Shown here: piece after piece, positions 35,272-44,014 of the stretch
Layout of the letters: the number at the start of each line of letters is the position of its first letter
Position numbering within the stretch: the stretch's first letter is position 1
Source of the DNA: DAITBA01 sp036824005
GTDB taxonomy: Bacteria > Pseudomonadota > Gammaproteobacteria > Burkholderiales > Rhodocyclaceae
Reading direction: 5' to 3'
Length of the DNA: 64,000 nt
Assembly (NCBI GenBank): GCA_036824005.1
Contig: DAITBA010000008.1
Span: 1-64,000, forward strand
The notes under the pieces: generated by a model
What the model saw: the letters and a program-made list of their open reading frames with translations, nothing else
The model's database searches: none
What the model was told of the DNA's origin: nothing
Translations under genes and position numbers: made by a program

Positions 35272-36697
35272 CGTCGTTGAATGTGATCGACACACGCGTG
35301 CCGCGGGGCTCGATGTGCTCGTAGGTGACCGCGGCGTGGTGCAATTCGAATACGCGCATTGCAAAAGGTATGCCAAGCCCGGTACCGAAACGTTTGGTGG
35401 TCGGCCCCGGCATGGATCCGAGCGAGGTCGGTGCGAACGGGATGCCCGGTCCGGCGTCCTCGATCACGAGGCGGGTCGCCGAGGCGTCGTGACGCAACGC
35501 CAAGCGGACGGTCGCCCCCCGCGGCGAGGCGTCGACGGCGTTGTGCAGCAAGCCATGGAGCGCCTGTTCCACGAGCACGGCGTCGGCCTGCACGGGGCAG
35601 GGTTGCGCCCAGCCGCTGCGCTCGATGGCGATGTCCGCCTCGGCGAGACGGTTTGTCAAGAGCTCCAGTGCTGCGTCGCACAAGGCGCGCAGGTCGCAGC
35701 TTGCAACGCGCAGTTGCATCGGGGCCAGATAGGAGAGCATCGTCCGAGTCCAGCCCTCGATCCGGTCCACTGTCCGGACGATGCCTTGCAGCGCCTCGCG
35801 TGTGTCGCCGTCCAGCGCCGGGCTGTCGCTCACCTGGGCGGCGGCGCGGATGCTGGCCAGGGGATTGCGGATGTTGTGCGCCAGCACCGGCACGAGCGCG
35901 GCGAGCGCCGCATCCTTCTCGGCACGCACGAGCGCTTGTCGGCTGTCCTGAAGTTCTGCCGCCATGCCGGCGAAGGTCTGCGCAAGATGGTCGATCTCGG
36001 TCGCGGCCTCGACCATGGCTGGCGGCGGCGCGGGAGCATTGGGCAGCGCGCGGATCTGAGACTCAAGCTGGCGTAGCGGCTCGACGATGTTGCGGGCAAG
36101 ATAGCGGCGCGACCAGAACAGCGTCGCCACGCTGGTCACGAGGGGAACGGCGAGTACCAGCGGTAGCAGGGTCAACAGCATGCGCGTGCGCCGATACTCT
36201 TCATCGTGTCGCACAGCCAGGTGATTCTCGAATTGTTCCAGCGCTGCTTCGAAGGTGCGGAAGTCGCGCTGCTCCAGTTCGGTGTCCAGGCTCTCCGGCG
36301 TGTCCTCGGCGGTGCCGAACACGGCGAGTGTCCGACCGGCGATACCGTCGTAGGCGCTGCGCACCGCGGCTGCAGCCGCCTGTTGTTCACCGCTGCCCGC
36401 CAAGCGCTCGAGGGCGAGCTGGAGCTGCTCGATGCGTCCGGCGAATTCCCGGTACTGTTTTTCCGCGCCGGCGTCACCGAGAAAGCGTGCGTCGAATGCC
36501 TCCTTCACCTGGCGATAGACCGTGCCGCGCATTTCCTTGAGCGTGGCGATCATTTCGGTCAGGCGCAGCGCTTCACGCGAAGCGTCGCCCCAGGTCCACA
36601 AAAGTGCCGCGCTCACGGCCAGTCCGCCAACGTTTAGAACGACAAAGATGAGGCTGTAGCGGCCGAGAAACTGGCGCAGGGAAGGGCGAGCCGACAT
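35240..36697 (-). CDS. sensor histidine kinase
   Basis: A 485-residue kinase. Transmembrane helices at about residues 14-34 and 173-195 enclose a helical periplasmic domain of roughly 135 residues (four-helix-bundle type). A HAMP region follows, then a HisKA domain with His274 in LAHNIRNPLAS, and an ATPase domain with HNAVDASPRG, DAGPGIPF and GTGLGIPFA boxes. It lies 50 bases after the sigma-54 activator gene and overlaps its partner regulator. The signal is unknown; the context suggests alcohol, aldehyde or redox state. Confidence 0.87.
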   Translation of the reverse strand: MSARPSLRQFLGRYSLIFVVLNVGGLAVSAALLWTWGDASREALRLTEMIATLKEMRGTVYRQVKEAFDARFLGDAGAEKQYREFAGRIEQLQLALERLAGSGEQQAAAAAVRSAYDGIAGRTLAVFGTAEDTPESLDTELEQRDFRTFEAALEQFENHLAVRHDEEYRRTRMLLTLLPLVLAVPLVTSVATLFWSRRYLARNIVEPLRQLESQIRALPNAPAPPPAMVEAATEIDHLAQTFAGMAAELQDSRQALVRAEKDAALAALVPVLAHNIRNPLASIRAAAQVSDSPALDGDTREALQGIVRTVDRIEGWTRTMLSYLAPMQLRVASCDLRALCDAALELLTNRLAEADIAIERSGWAQPCPVQADAVLVEQALHGLLHNAVDASPRGATVRLALRHDASATRLVIEDAGPGIPFAPTSLGSMPGPTTKRFGTGLGIPFAMRVFELHHAAVTYEHIEPRGTRVSITFNDDGEGRHSDRG

Positions 36698-36747
36698 TCA
36701 GCAGGGCGTCGCGCCGCCGCGACGCCACAAGGCGTTGGCGGGCGCGG

Positions 36748-38697
36748 TCAAGAGCTTCTTAGCTTGCGGTAGAGCGTGTTGCGGCTGATGCCGAGCTGGC
36801 GCGCGGCTGCCGAGACGTTGCCGCCATGCTTGGCCAGCGCCCGGCGTATGGCGAGCAGCTCGACATCGTCCAGCGTTTGCGCGGTGCCGTGCGCATCGAG
36901 TTCGACGCAAGCGCCAGCGTGCCGATGCGCTGCGGCGTCTTCCGGCGGAAGGTCATCATAGAACTCGTCGGGCAGATGCTCGCGGCCGATCAACCCGTCT
37001 TCGCCGCAATCGGCGAGCGCTGCGCGCAGGATGTTGGTCAGCTGCCTGAGATTGCCCGGCCAGGGATGGCGGAGCAGAATGTCCATCACCTCCGGGGTTA
37101 CCCGAGGCTCGGCGTTCGTCTCGCGACGCAGGATGCGCTGCACCAATTGCGGCAGATCGGTACGATGACGCAGTGCCGGCAGATTTACCACGAGGCCGTT
37201 GAGGCGGTAGTAGAGGTCTTCACGGAACCGGCCTGCGGCCACCATCTCCCGCAGCCTGCGATTGGTGGCACAGACGATGGCTGTGTTTACAGCGCCCGTC
37301 GAGGTGCCGCCCAGCGGCGTCACCGTACGCTCCTGCAGGAAGCGCAGCAGGCGCGCCTGGAGGTTGAGCGGCATGTCGCCGATCTCATCGAGAAAAAGCG
37401 TGCCGCCTTCGGCCTGGCGGATTTTGCCGATCTGACCCTTGCGCCGTGCGCCGGTGAAGGCACCTTCCTCGTAGCCGAACAGTTCGGACTCAATCAATCC
37501 GTCGGGAATGGCGGCGCAATTTACCGCCACGAACGGGGCGCCGGCGCGCGGGCCGTCAGCGTGGACCGCCCGCGCCAGCAACTCCTTGCCGGTTCCTGTC
37601 TCGCCTTGGATGAGGATGGAAATGTCATGCCCCAGCACCTTGCGTATCTTGGCGACGGCGCTTTCCATCTGGGGATCGCCGGTGAGCAGGACGGCGAGCG
37701 CGCTCTGTCTCACGCCCGCCGTCCCCGTGTTCGCCCCGACCGGCGCCGGCTGCGTGACGCCATGCGTTCGCCGCGCAGCCGCGTGGCCGAAGCGCGCCCG
37801 GGCCGCGATTCGAATGCCGTTGCGCGTGCGCAGGTCCAGCAGCGCATCGTGGCCCCGCGCGGCGCACTCCAGAATCCCGCTGAACGGTGCATCGAACAGC
37901 GCCGCGAACGAGTGCCCGCGCATCGCGTCGAGAGTGGTGCCGAGCTGGGCGCAGCCATTGCGCGAGGCGGCAATGAACTCGCCCTGGGCCGAGAAGGAGA
38001 TCAGGCCCTCGCAGAGCGTGTCGATGAACTCCGGCTGCAAATGGAAATGCAGTGTCACCGCACCGGCGAGTGCGTGGGCGTAGAGATGGTTTTCGATCAT
38101 CTGCACGGACATCTTTACCAGCGCCATGGTGTGCCGGCTGTAGGTCCGGAAGTCGCTCGTGACGTCGAGCGCACCAACGATCTGGCCGTAGGCGTTCAGG
38201 ATCGGCGCAGCCGAGCACGTCAGTGTGTGATTGGCAGAGAGAAAATGCTCCGGCCCGTGAACGAGCGTCGGCGCCTGCGTGGCGATGGCCGTGCCCATCC
38301 CGTTCGTGCCTTTGCTCTGCTCCGACCATACTACGCCGGGACGCAGTGCCCGGCGCCCGCGCGGCGGCAGAAATTCGTCATCGCCCAAGGAGAACAGGAT
38401 CAGCCCGTTGGTGTCGGTGAGGACGATCTTGCTCTGCGAGTCGATCATTTCCTCGTACAACGCTTCCATGACAGGACGCGCATGCACGAGCAGGTCGCGA
38501 TTGTGCTCGCGCGCGAGTTCCAGGACGTCGTGCGGCACGGGATCGTAGTCAGCCCCCTGATCCTGAAGCAGGCCGTAGCCCTGGCTGCGCTGCCAGGATT
38601 CCTCGATCAGGCGATGCAACAGTCCGACGGGAACAGTTCCCTGCGATCGCAGGCTGGAGTGGGCGGAATGCGCCCGCCCGACATCCGGGGTGTGCAT
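36748..38697 (-). CDS. AcoR-type sigma-54-dependent activator 1
   Basis: A 649-residue activator. ATG 38697 follows AAGGAGC; the longer frame lacks family sequence. The N-terminal half holds a GAF-type sensory region (LTDTNGLILFSLGD, WSEQSKGTNGMGTAIA, LDVTSD). The AAA+ domain has Walker A GETGTGKE, the sigma-54-contacting GAFTGA, Walker B GGTLFLDEIGDMP and the arginine finger region; a Fis-type HTH (GGNVSAAARQLGISRNTLYRKL) ends the protein. It resembles the activator at 44015. These regulators usually respond to small alcohols, ketones or aldehydes. It likely starts an operon with the kinase and Fis-type regulator downstream. Confidence 0.92.
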   Translation of the reverse strand: MHTPDVGRAHSAHSSLRSQGTVPVGLLHRLIEESWQRSQGYGLLQDQGADYDPVPHDVLELAREHNRDLLVHARPVMEALYEEMIDSQSKIVLTDTNGLILFSLGDDEFLPPRGRRALRPGVVWSEQSKGTNGMGTAIATQAPTLVHGPEHFLSANHTLTCSAAPILNAYGQIVGALDVTSDFRTYSRHTMALVKMSVQMIENHLYAHALAGAVTLHFHLQPEFIDTLCEGLISFSAQGEFIAASRNGCAQLGTTLDAMRGHSFAALFDAPFSGILECAARGHDALLDLRTRNGIRIAARARFGHAAARRTHGVTQPAPVGANTGTAGVRQSALAVLLTGDPQMESAVAKIRKVLGHDISILIQGETGTGKELLARAVHADGPRAGAPFVAVNCAAIPDGLIESELFGYEEGAFTGARRKGQIGKIRQAEGGTLFLDEIGDMPLNLQARLLRFLQERTVTPLGGTSTGAVNTAIVCATNRRLREMVAAGRFREDLYYRLNGLVVNLPALRHRTDLPQLVQRILRRETNAEPRVTPEVMDILLRHPWPGNLRQLTNILRAALADCGEDGLIGREHLPDEFYDDLPPEDAAAHRHAGACVELDAHGTAQTLDDVELLAIRRALAKHGGNVSAAARQLGISRNTLYRKLRSS

Positions 38698-39039
38698 GCA
38701 ATGCTCCTTGGTGTGGAGACGGGGGCTCAAACCCTCTGGTTTTGTTGCTGTGCTGTTGCGGCCAACGGTAGCACCTGTATTTTTTTGTCGCAACTGTTTC
38801 ACACTTTGTGTCAGGAATTTTCGCAATGCTGATGCGTGCGCCCGGGGATTCAGCGACTTCTCAAGTAGTTGCGATCTGGTACGGAGTTTGCATGAACTAG
38901 TACCGACAATGCCGCAGGTGTGCCGCGATCGCAGCTCCGGATGACATCTATCGAGACGTGATTCGAGTGCTGGGATGCACAATGCAGGCGGCGTGACCGC
39001 TGTTTTTGTAGCGCTTTACTCCCTGAAGCGTGGACTGGG

Positions 39040-39078
39040 GCGGTCGGTAAAGGCGATCATTGCCGACCGCTTTTTTTT
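39040..39078 (+). terminator. strong orphan rho-independent terminator (possible sRNA 3' end)
   Basis: GCGGTCGG (39040-39047) pairs with CCGACCGC (39063-39070), extended inward by G-U and A-U pairs, and is followed by eight T. No rightward protein gene precedes it in the 340 bases back to the leftward activator gene, so it probably ends a small RNA starting within about 38850-39000. Confidence 0.75.
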
Positions 39079-39145
39079 GTATTCTCCTCATGCTCACGGC
39101 GCGGCGACGCGCCTTCTTTTTTCCTCCCCGCCCGCACCACACCCC

Positions 39146-39161
39146 TGGCAACCGCTTCGCT
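39146..39161 (+). promoter_or_regulatory. candidate sigma-54 promoter of soxYZ-like/MBL operon
   Basis: TGGCAACCGCTTCGCT has GG and GC at the -24/-12 spacing (consensus TGGCACG-N4-TTGCW), with TCGC in place of TTGC. It is 59 bases before the ATG at 39220. Confidence 0.5.
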
Positions 39162-39219
39162 TTTCTGGAACAATCCAGAGGCATATCGCCCATGCCGGGC
39201 GACACGAGGTTGTGACGCA

Positions 39220-39981
39220 ATGAGACTTGCATGCCTACTGGCATCCCTATGCCTGAGCGCGGGGCTGGCGCACGGCGCTGCGCCGGAAGATCCCCTTCAG
39301 TCTGCCAATTGGGCCGAGCTGAGAAAGGTTTACTTCGCCAACCAGCGCATCGTATTCGACAACCGCGTCAAGGTGGTCGCACCGAAGCTGGCAGAGGATT
39401 CCATGAACGTCCCGATCGGCGTAAGCGCCGAGGGCTTGCCCGACGTGGAGGAGGTCGTCGTCCTGGCCGACCACAATCCCATCGTCAAAGTTCTGCACTT
39501 CTATCCCTACGGTGTCAAGCCGGCACTGTCGTTTCGCCTCAAGCTCCAGCAGGCCAGTCCCATCCGCGCCCTGGCCCGGACGCGAGACGGCGTTTGGCAT
39601 GCCGGCGGGGTATGGGTAGACGCCGCCGGCGGCGGCTGCACCGCGCCCAGCGTCGGCCGGGCGAGCGGCTCCTGGTCCGACACGTTGAACCAGGTGCAGA
39701 CCCGCGTCTGGAATCGCGACGGGACGCACCGTCTGCGGCTGCGCATCATGCATCCCATGGATACCGGCCTTGCCCCCGGCATACCGGCCTTCTACATCGA
39801 GCGGCTCAGCCTCACGGACACCTCGGGGCGGGAACTCATGCGTGTTCTGACCTTCGAGCCCGTCAGCGAGAACCCGGTGTTCTCCTTCGACCTCCTCCCC
39901 GGTAAGGCGACCGCGGAGCCGCTGACGCTTACCGGGGCGGATAACAACGGTAATCGAATCCACTCGAGGGTCGTGCAATGA
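39220..39981 (+). CDS. quinoprotein-associated SoxYZ-like carrier protein
   Basis: A 253-residue exported protein with fused SoxY- and SoxZ-like domains. Signal peptide about residues 1-20. The SoxY-like part (about 30-145) ends with the carrier-arm motif GGGCTAPS, Cys140 being the presumed substrate-carrying residue; the SoxZ-like immunoglobulin part follows (about 150-253). In sulfur oxidation SoxYZ carries sulfur intermediates, but this family is found with quinoprotein dehydrogenases and its cargo is unknown. It overlaps the metallo-hydrolase gene by ATGA. Confidence 0.88.
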   Translation: MRLACLLASLCLSAGLAHGAAPEDPLQSANWAELRKVYFANQRIVFDNRVKVVAPKLAEDSMNVPIGVSAEGLPDVEEVVVLADHNPIVKVLHFYPYGVKPALSFRLKLQQASPIRALARTRDGVWHAGGVWVDAAGGGCTAPSVGRASGSWSDTLNQVQTRVWNRDGTHRLRLRIMHPMDTGLAPGIPAFYIERLSLTDTSGRELMRVLTFEPVSENPVFSFDLLPGKATAEPLTLTGADNNGNRIHSRVVQ

Positions 39982-40919
39982 GCTGGCGAAGGTTGGTGGC
40001 CGGTGCCGGCGTGGCGGTGGCACTGTGGAGCGTGCCCATCGAGGCGGCGTTGGATTATCTGCTCAAGCCGCGCAAGATTGCCCAAGACACCTATGTCTTC
40101 GTCGGACGGATGGAGGATTTCAGCTACGGCAACGGCGGCAATATCGTCAACACCGGCTTCATCGTTACCAAAGATGGCGTCGTCGTCATCGACACCGGGC
40201 CGTCCAAACTGTACGGCGAACAGATGCGCCGGGCGATCGCTGCGGTGACACCGCAGAAGATCACCCGCGTCCTCATTACCCATCACCACCCCGATCACTT
40301 CTTCGGCAACCAGGCGTTTGCCGATGTCCCGACGTATGCCTTGGGCGAAACCATCGCCGGGATGAAGCAGGAAGGAGGCAACTTTGCCGACAATCTCTAT
40401 CGCATGAGCGGTGACTGGCTGGCGGGCACGGAACCTGTCGCGGCGAATCAGGAAGCCAAGGCCGGTGTGATCAGCATCGGCGGTCATGAGCTCGAACTCA
40501 TCGCGCTGCGTGGCCATACGCGGGGGGATCTGGCGGTGTACGATCGCACCACGGGCGTGTTGTTCGCCGGCGATCTCGTATTCCATCAGCGTGCTGCGAC
40601 GACGCCTCATGCCGAGATCGGCACTTGGCTCGAGTCGCTTGCTGCGCTGCAAAAAATACCTTTCAAACAGATGGTACCCGGCCACGGCGATCCGGTGGCC
40701 GATGCCCGCGGCATCGTGCAGACGAGGCGCTATCTGGTGTGGCTCGAGTCGACCCTGAAGAACGCTGCCGAGCAGGGCATGGATATGCCGGAACTGCTTG
40801 CCCTGCCAATCCCCGAGGAGTTTGCTGGAGTCGCCCTGATCCGTTCCGAGTACGAGCGTTCCATAGCCCATCTGTTCCGTTCTTTCGAGCGCGTGGCGCT
40901 GGAGCATAAACCCCACTAA
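39978..40919 (+). CDS. quinoprotein relay system zinc metallohydrolase 1 (MBL fold)
   Basis: A 313-residue exported metallo-beta-lactamase-fold protein. Signal peptide about residues 1-23. The zinc motif is canonical: HHHPDH near residue 98, later His in LRGHTRGD, Asp in FAGDLVF and His in PGHGDPV. It belongs to the group that co-occurs with the SoxYZ-like carrier and PQQ dehydrogenases, and may cleave a thioester or sulfur-linked group from the carrier Cys; this is inference from fold and pairing. It ends about 200 bases before the second dehydrogenase. Confidence 0.88.
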   Translation: MSWRRLVAGAGVAVALWSVPIEAALDYLLKPRKIAQDTYVFVGRMEDFSYGNGGNIVNTGFIVTKDGVVVIDTGPSKLYGEQMRRAIAAVTPQKITRVLITHHHPDHFFGNQAFADVPTYALGETIAGMKQEGGNFADNLYRMSGDWLAGTEPVAANQEAKAGVISIGGHELELIALRGHTRGDLAVYDRTTGVLFAGDLVFHQRAATTPHAEIGTWLESLAALQKIPFKQMVPGHGDPVADARGIVQTRRYLVWLESTLKNAAEQGMDMPELLALPIPEEFAGVALIRSEYERSIAHLFRSFERVALEHKPH

Positions 40920-40945
40920 GGCCGCCTTGCCGGTCGGTGCTCAGT

Positions 40946-40962
40946 TGTACCAATCTGCAACA
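40946..40962. promoter_or_regulatory. TGTACCA-N3-TGCAACA upstream activator site
   Basis: An imperfect copy (12 of 14 arm bases) of the palindrome TGTTGCA-N3-TGCAACA found before the aor operon. A further TGCAACA half-site lies at 40975-40981. Both are 50-80 bases before the sigma-54 promoter at 41024. Confidence 0.5.
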
Positions 40963-40988
40963 CCTGCTTGCCGCTGCAACATATCCGC

Positions 40989-41003
40989 AGGGAAAAAATC
41001 CCG
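40989..41003. promoter_or_regulatory. AGGGAA-N3-ATCCCG site before lanthanide-type dehydrogenase
   Basis: Ten of twelve arm bases of the CGGGAA-N3-TTCCCG palindrome with identical spacing, just upstream of the sigma-54 promoter; another TTCCCG half-site is at 41006-41011. It suggests control by the LuxR-type regulator in addition to the sigma-54 activator. Confidence 0.5.
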
Positions 41004-41023
41004 GTTTCCCGGTGAAAACTTCA

Positions 41024-41039
41024 TGGCATAGGTCTTGCC
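41024..41039 (+). promoter_or_regulatory. sigma-54 promoter of PQQ dehydrogenase 2
   Basis: TGGCATAGGTCTTGCC matches the -24/-12 consensus (TGGCA and TTGC at exact spacing). Transcription should start about 12 bases on, leaving a 75-base leader with GGAGGG before ATG 41126. Confidence 0.75.
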
Positions 41040-41125
41040 TTCAGCTTTGCGGAGGATCCTCGGACGAGGTTCTTCGGTTTTCTTACCACAACAATCCTAT
41101 TGGGATGCAAGGAGGGACTAAAGAT

Positions 41126-42865
41126 ATGCGCAAGACTCTAATTGCCACTCTCATCGGTTCCGCCGTGCTTGCGCTAGGTGCTGGCCAAGCGGTAGCGGGC
41201 GTGACCGATAAGGACATCGAGAACGATGCCAAGAGTACGGGCGACGTTCTGTCCTGGGGCATGGGCACGCAAGGGCAGCGTTACAGCACGCTGGACAAGA
41301 TCAACACGCAGACCGTAAAGAACCTGGTGCCGGCGTGGTCGTTCTCCTTCGGCGGCGAGAAGCAGCGTGGCCAGGAGGCCCAGCCCATCGTCGTCAACGG
41401 CAAGATGTTCGTCACCGGCTCCTACTCTCGCCTGTACGCGCTCGAGGCGAAAACGGGCAAGAAACTCTGGCAGTACGAGCATCGCCTGCCGGACGGCATC
41501 ATGCCTTGCTGCGACGTGGTCAATCGCGGCGCGGCCGTCTATGACAATCTGGTGATCTTCGGCACCCTGGATGCCCAGCTCGTGGCGCTGGACATGGACA
41601 GCGGCAAGGTGGTCTGGAAGGAAACCATCGATGAGTACAAGGGTGGCTACTCGTACACCGCCGCGCCCATCATCGCCAAAGGCATGGTGCTGACCGGCGT
41701 CTCCGGCGGCGAATTCGGCGTCGTCGGCCGGGTCGAGGCGCGCGACGCCAAGACCGGCAAGATGGTCTGGGTACGCCCGACTGTCGAAGGTCACATGGGC
41801 ACCAAGGACGGCAAGGACAACGGCGTAACCGGCGAGACCAACAAGACTTGGCCGGGCGACCTGTGGAAGACCGGCGGCGCGGCCACCTGGCTCGGCGGTA
41901 CCTACGATCCCGAGACGGGCCTGGCATACTTCGGCACCGGCAACCCGGCGCCCTGGAACAGCCATCTGCGCCCGGGCGACAACCTCTATTCCTGCTCGAC
42001 CGTGGCCATCGACGTGTCCACCGGCAAGATCGTCTGGAGCTATCAGAATACGCCCAACGACGGCTGGGACTTCGACGGTGTGAATGAGTTCGTCACCTAC
42101 AAGACCAAGGACGGCCAGATCCTGGGCGGCAAGGCGGATCGCAACGGTTTCTTCTATGTGAACGACGCCAAGACCGGCAAGCTGGTCAACGCCTTTCCCT
42201 TCGTCAAGAAGATCACCTGGGCCACGGGCATCGACCTGAAGACCGGCCGCCCGAACTATGTCGCGGACAACCGTCCCGGCAACCCGAGCAAGAGCGCCGA
42301 CGGCAAGAAGGGCCAATCGGTCTTCGCCGCACCGTCTTTCCTGGGTGGCAAGAACCAGATGCCGATGGCCTATAGCCAGGATACCGGCTACTTCTACGTG
42401 CCCGCCAACGAGTGGGGCATGGAGATCTGGAACGAGCCGGTCACTTACAAGAAGGGCGCGGCCTATCTCGGCGCCGGCTTCACCATCAAGACGATCGACG
42501 ACAGTTACATCGGCGCCATGCGCGCGGTCGATCCGGCCAGCGGCAAGATCGTCTGGGAAGTCAAGAACAACGCGCCGCTCTGGGGCGGCGTTCTGGCGAC
42601 CAAGGGCGGCTTGGTGTTCTACGGCACTCCGGAAGGCTACCTGAAAGCGGTGGATGCCAAGACCGGCAAGGAAGTGTGGCAGTTCCAGACGGGCACCGGA
42701 ATCGTGGCGCCGCCCATCACCTGGGAACAGGATGGCGAGCAGTACATCGGTGTCGCGACCGGCTGGGGCGGTGCAGTTCCCCTCTGGGGCGGCGACGTGG
42801 CCAAGAAGGTCAACTATCTGAACCAGGGTGGTTCGATGTGGGTGTTCAAGTTGCACAAGGGTTGA
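41126..42865 (+). CDS. PQQ-dependent alcohol dehydrogenase, lanthanide-type (PedH-like)
   Basis: A 579-residue periplasmic quinoprotein. ATG 41126 starts a signal peptide (LIATLIGSAVLALGAGQAVA). Hallmarks: vicinal pair Cys128-Cys129 in MPCCDVV, metal ligands in SGGEFGVVGR and GTGNPAPWN, catalytic Asp315 in NDGWDFDG. Asp317, two residues after it, is the extra ligand typical of lanthanide-dependent enzymes (XoxF, PedH), where the other dehydrogenase of this window has Ser. It oxidises alcohols such as ethanol or 2-phenylethanol to aldehydes. It has its own sigma-54 promoter and terminator, so it is a single-gene transcript. Confidence 0.93.
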   Translation: MRKTLIATLIGSAVLALGAGQAVAGVTDKDIENDAKSTGDVLSWGMGTQGQRYSTLDKINTQTVKNLVPAWSFSFGGEKQRGQEAQPIVVNGKMFVTGSYSRLYALEAKTGKKLWQYEHRLPDGIMPCCDVVNRGAAVYDNLVIFGTLDAQLVALDMDSGKVVWKETIDEYKGGYSYTAAPIIAKGMVLTGVSGGEFGVVGRVEARDAKTGKMVWVRPTVEGHMGTKDGKDNGVTGETNKTWPGDLWKTGGAATWLGGTYDPETGLAYFGTGNPAPWNSHLRPGDNLYSCSTVAIDVSTGKIVWSYQNTPNDGWDFDGVNEFVTYKTKDGQILGGKADRNGFFYVNDAKTGKLVNAFPFVKKITWATGIDLKTGRPNYVADNRPGNPSKSADGKKGQSVFAAPSFLGGKNQMPMAYSQDTGYFYVPANEWGMEIWNEPVTYKKGAAYLGAGFTIKTIDDSYIGAMRAVDPASGKIVWEVKNNAPLWGGVLATKGGLVFYGTPEGYLKAVDAKTGKEVWQFQTGTGIVAPPITWEQDGEQYIGVATGWGGAVPLWGGDVAKKVNYLNQGGSMWVFKLHKG

Positions 42866-42899
42866 TACGCGTTTAGTCTCCACTCCGCTGCAGCACTTG

Positions 42900-42928
42900 G
42901 GCCAGCGCCGCAATGCGCTGGCCTTTTT
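42900..42928 (+). terminator. rho-independent terminator of PQQ dehydrogenase 2
   Basis: GGCCAGCGC and GCGCTGGCC form a 9-bp stem around a six-base loop, followed by five T, 35 bases after the stop codon. Confidence 0.9.
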
Positions 42929-43027
42929 GTTATAGTCCCCCGGCGTGCACGAGAACCGAATCGGCATTGCAGTCGTCGCGCACGGGGGGCGGCGAGCGCT
43001 CCCGCCGACCAGTCGTTTGTCTTGGGG

Positions 43028-43978
43028 ATGAGGCCGTTTGCCGTTCTAATTGTTGCCCTGGGCTGCCTGCTCAACAATGGCAGCGGCGCGGCCGCTCCGT
43101 TCGAACGGCTAAGCCCACGGCAGGTTGCGCCGCAGGTATACGTCGTCCGCGGCGCCGCGGCCGAGCCCGGCGCGGCCAACGACGGTGCGGTGGTCAATAC
43201 GGCATTCATCGTCGGGCCCCGCGGCGTCGTGGTCATCGACAGCGGCCCGCACCGGCGCTATGGCGAGGCGCTTTTCGCTGCAATTCGACGTGCGACGCGC
43301 CTGCCGGTACGGCTGCTGATCAACACCCATCCGCATCCCGAGAATGTGCTTGGCAACGTCGCCTTCGCCCGTCGTGGCGTGCCCATCTTGGCTGCCGCCC
43401 GGACGCGCGAGTTGATGCAGGTGCGCTGCCCCGTCTGCGTCAAGTCGTTTTCCGCGCGATTGGGGGCAGGGCGCATGCGCGGCACGGAAATCGTGCTGGC
43501 GGACCGGACGGTGACGGAGCCGCAAATCATCGAGGTCGCCGGCTTGCGGTTAAGGCTGATGCCATTCGCTGCGGCACACTCGGACAGCGATCTCGCGGTG
43601 CTGGAGGAGACGACCGGTGTTCTCTTCGCGGGCGGACTGCTCTACGTCGGGGAGATTCCTTCGCTGCGCGAGGCGCGCGTGATGGGCTGGCTCGATGCGC
43701 TCGATGCGCTGCGTAGCCTGCCCTTCTCCCAAGTCGTGCCCGGGCACGGGCCGGCGACCGGAGCAGCCGGGATCGATGCGTTGGCAGAATATTTGCGCGC
43801 CCTGATGGAGCGTGCCCGTGCGGCGCTCGACGGCGGTATCGATCGCAGCATTGCGGCCGCCGATGGCGCGGCGTTGCCGCAATTCGGGCACTGGGCGATG
43901 TATGGCGAGCGACACACGCTCAACTATCAGCACGTGCTAAGCGAACTCGAGCAGGGCGCCTGGGCGGAGCGCGACTGA
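43028..43978 (+). CDS. quinoprotein relay system metallohydrolase 2 (MBL fold, variant metal motif)
   Basis: A 316-residue exported protein with a metallo-beta-lactamase fold. ATG 43028 starts a signal peptide (VLIVALGCLLNNGSGAAA). The usual HxHxDH motif reads HPHPEN here, so the Asp and third His are changed; a His in FAAAHSDSD and PGHGP remain. Two cysteines (RCPVCVK, about residue 140) are extra. It matches the second type of quinoprotein-associated hydrolase. Either metal binding differs or activity is altered. It follows the second dehydrogenase, beyond its terminator. Confidence 0.82.
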   Translation: MRPFAVLIVALGCLLNNGSGAAAPFERLSPRQVAPQVYVVRGAAAEPGAANDGAVVNTAFIVGPRGVVVIDSGPHRRYGEALFAAIRRATRLPVRLLINTHPHPENVLGNVAFARRGVPILAAARTRELMQVRCPVCVKSFSARLGAGRMRGTEIVLADRTVTEPQIIEVAGLRLRLMPFAAAHSDSDLAVLEETTGVLFAGGLLYVGEIPSLREARVMGWLDALDALRSLPFSQVVPGHGPATGAAGIDALAEYLRALMERARAALDGGIDRSIAAADGAALPQFGHWAMYGERHTLNYQHVLSELEQGAWAERD

Positions 43979-44014
43979 CCGGACGCTCAGCCTGCGCGCG
44001 CCGGCGTACCAGGA

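Larger units (their letters stand above)
38698..39219. other. 522-base divergent control region
   Basis: Lies between activator 1 (leftward) and the SoxYZ-like gene (rightward). No protein gene seen. It contains an AT-rich part around 38780-38830 with TTTCACACTTTGTGTC, an orphan rightward terminator (39040-39078) suggesting a small RNA, and a sigma-54-like promoter at 39146. Confidence 0.5.
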
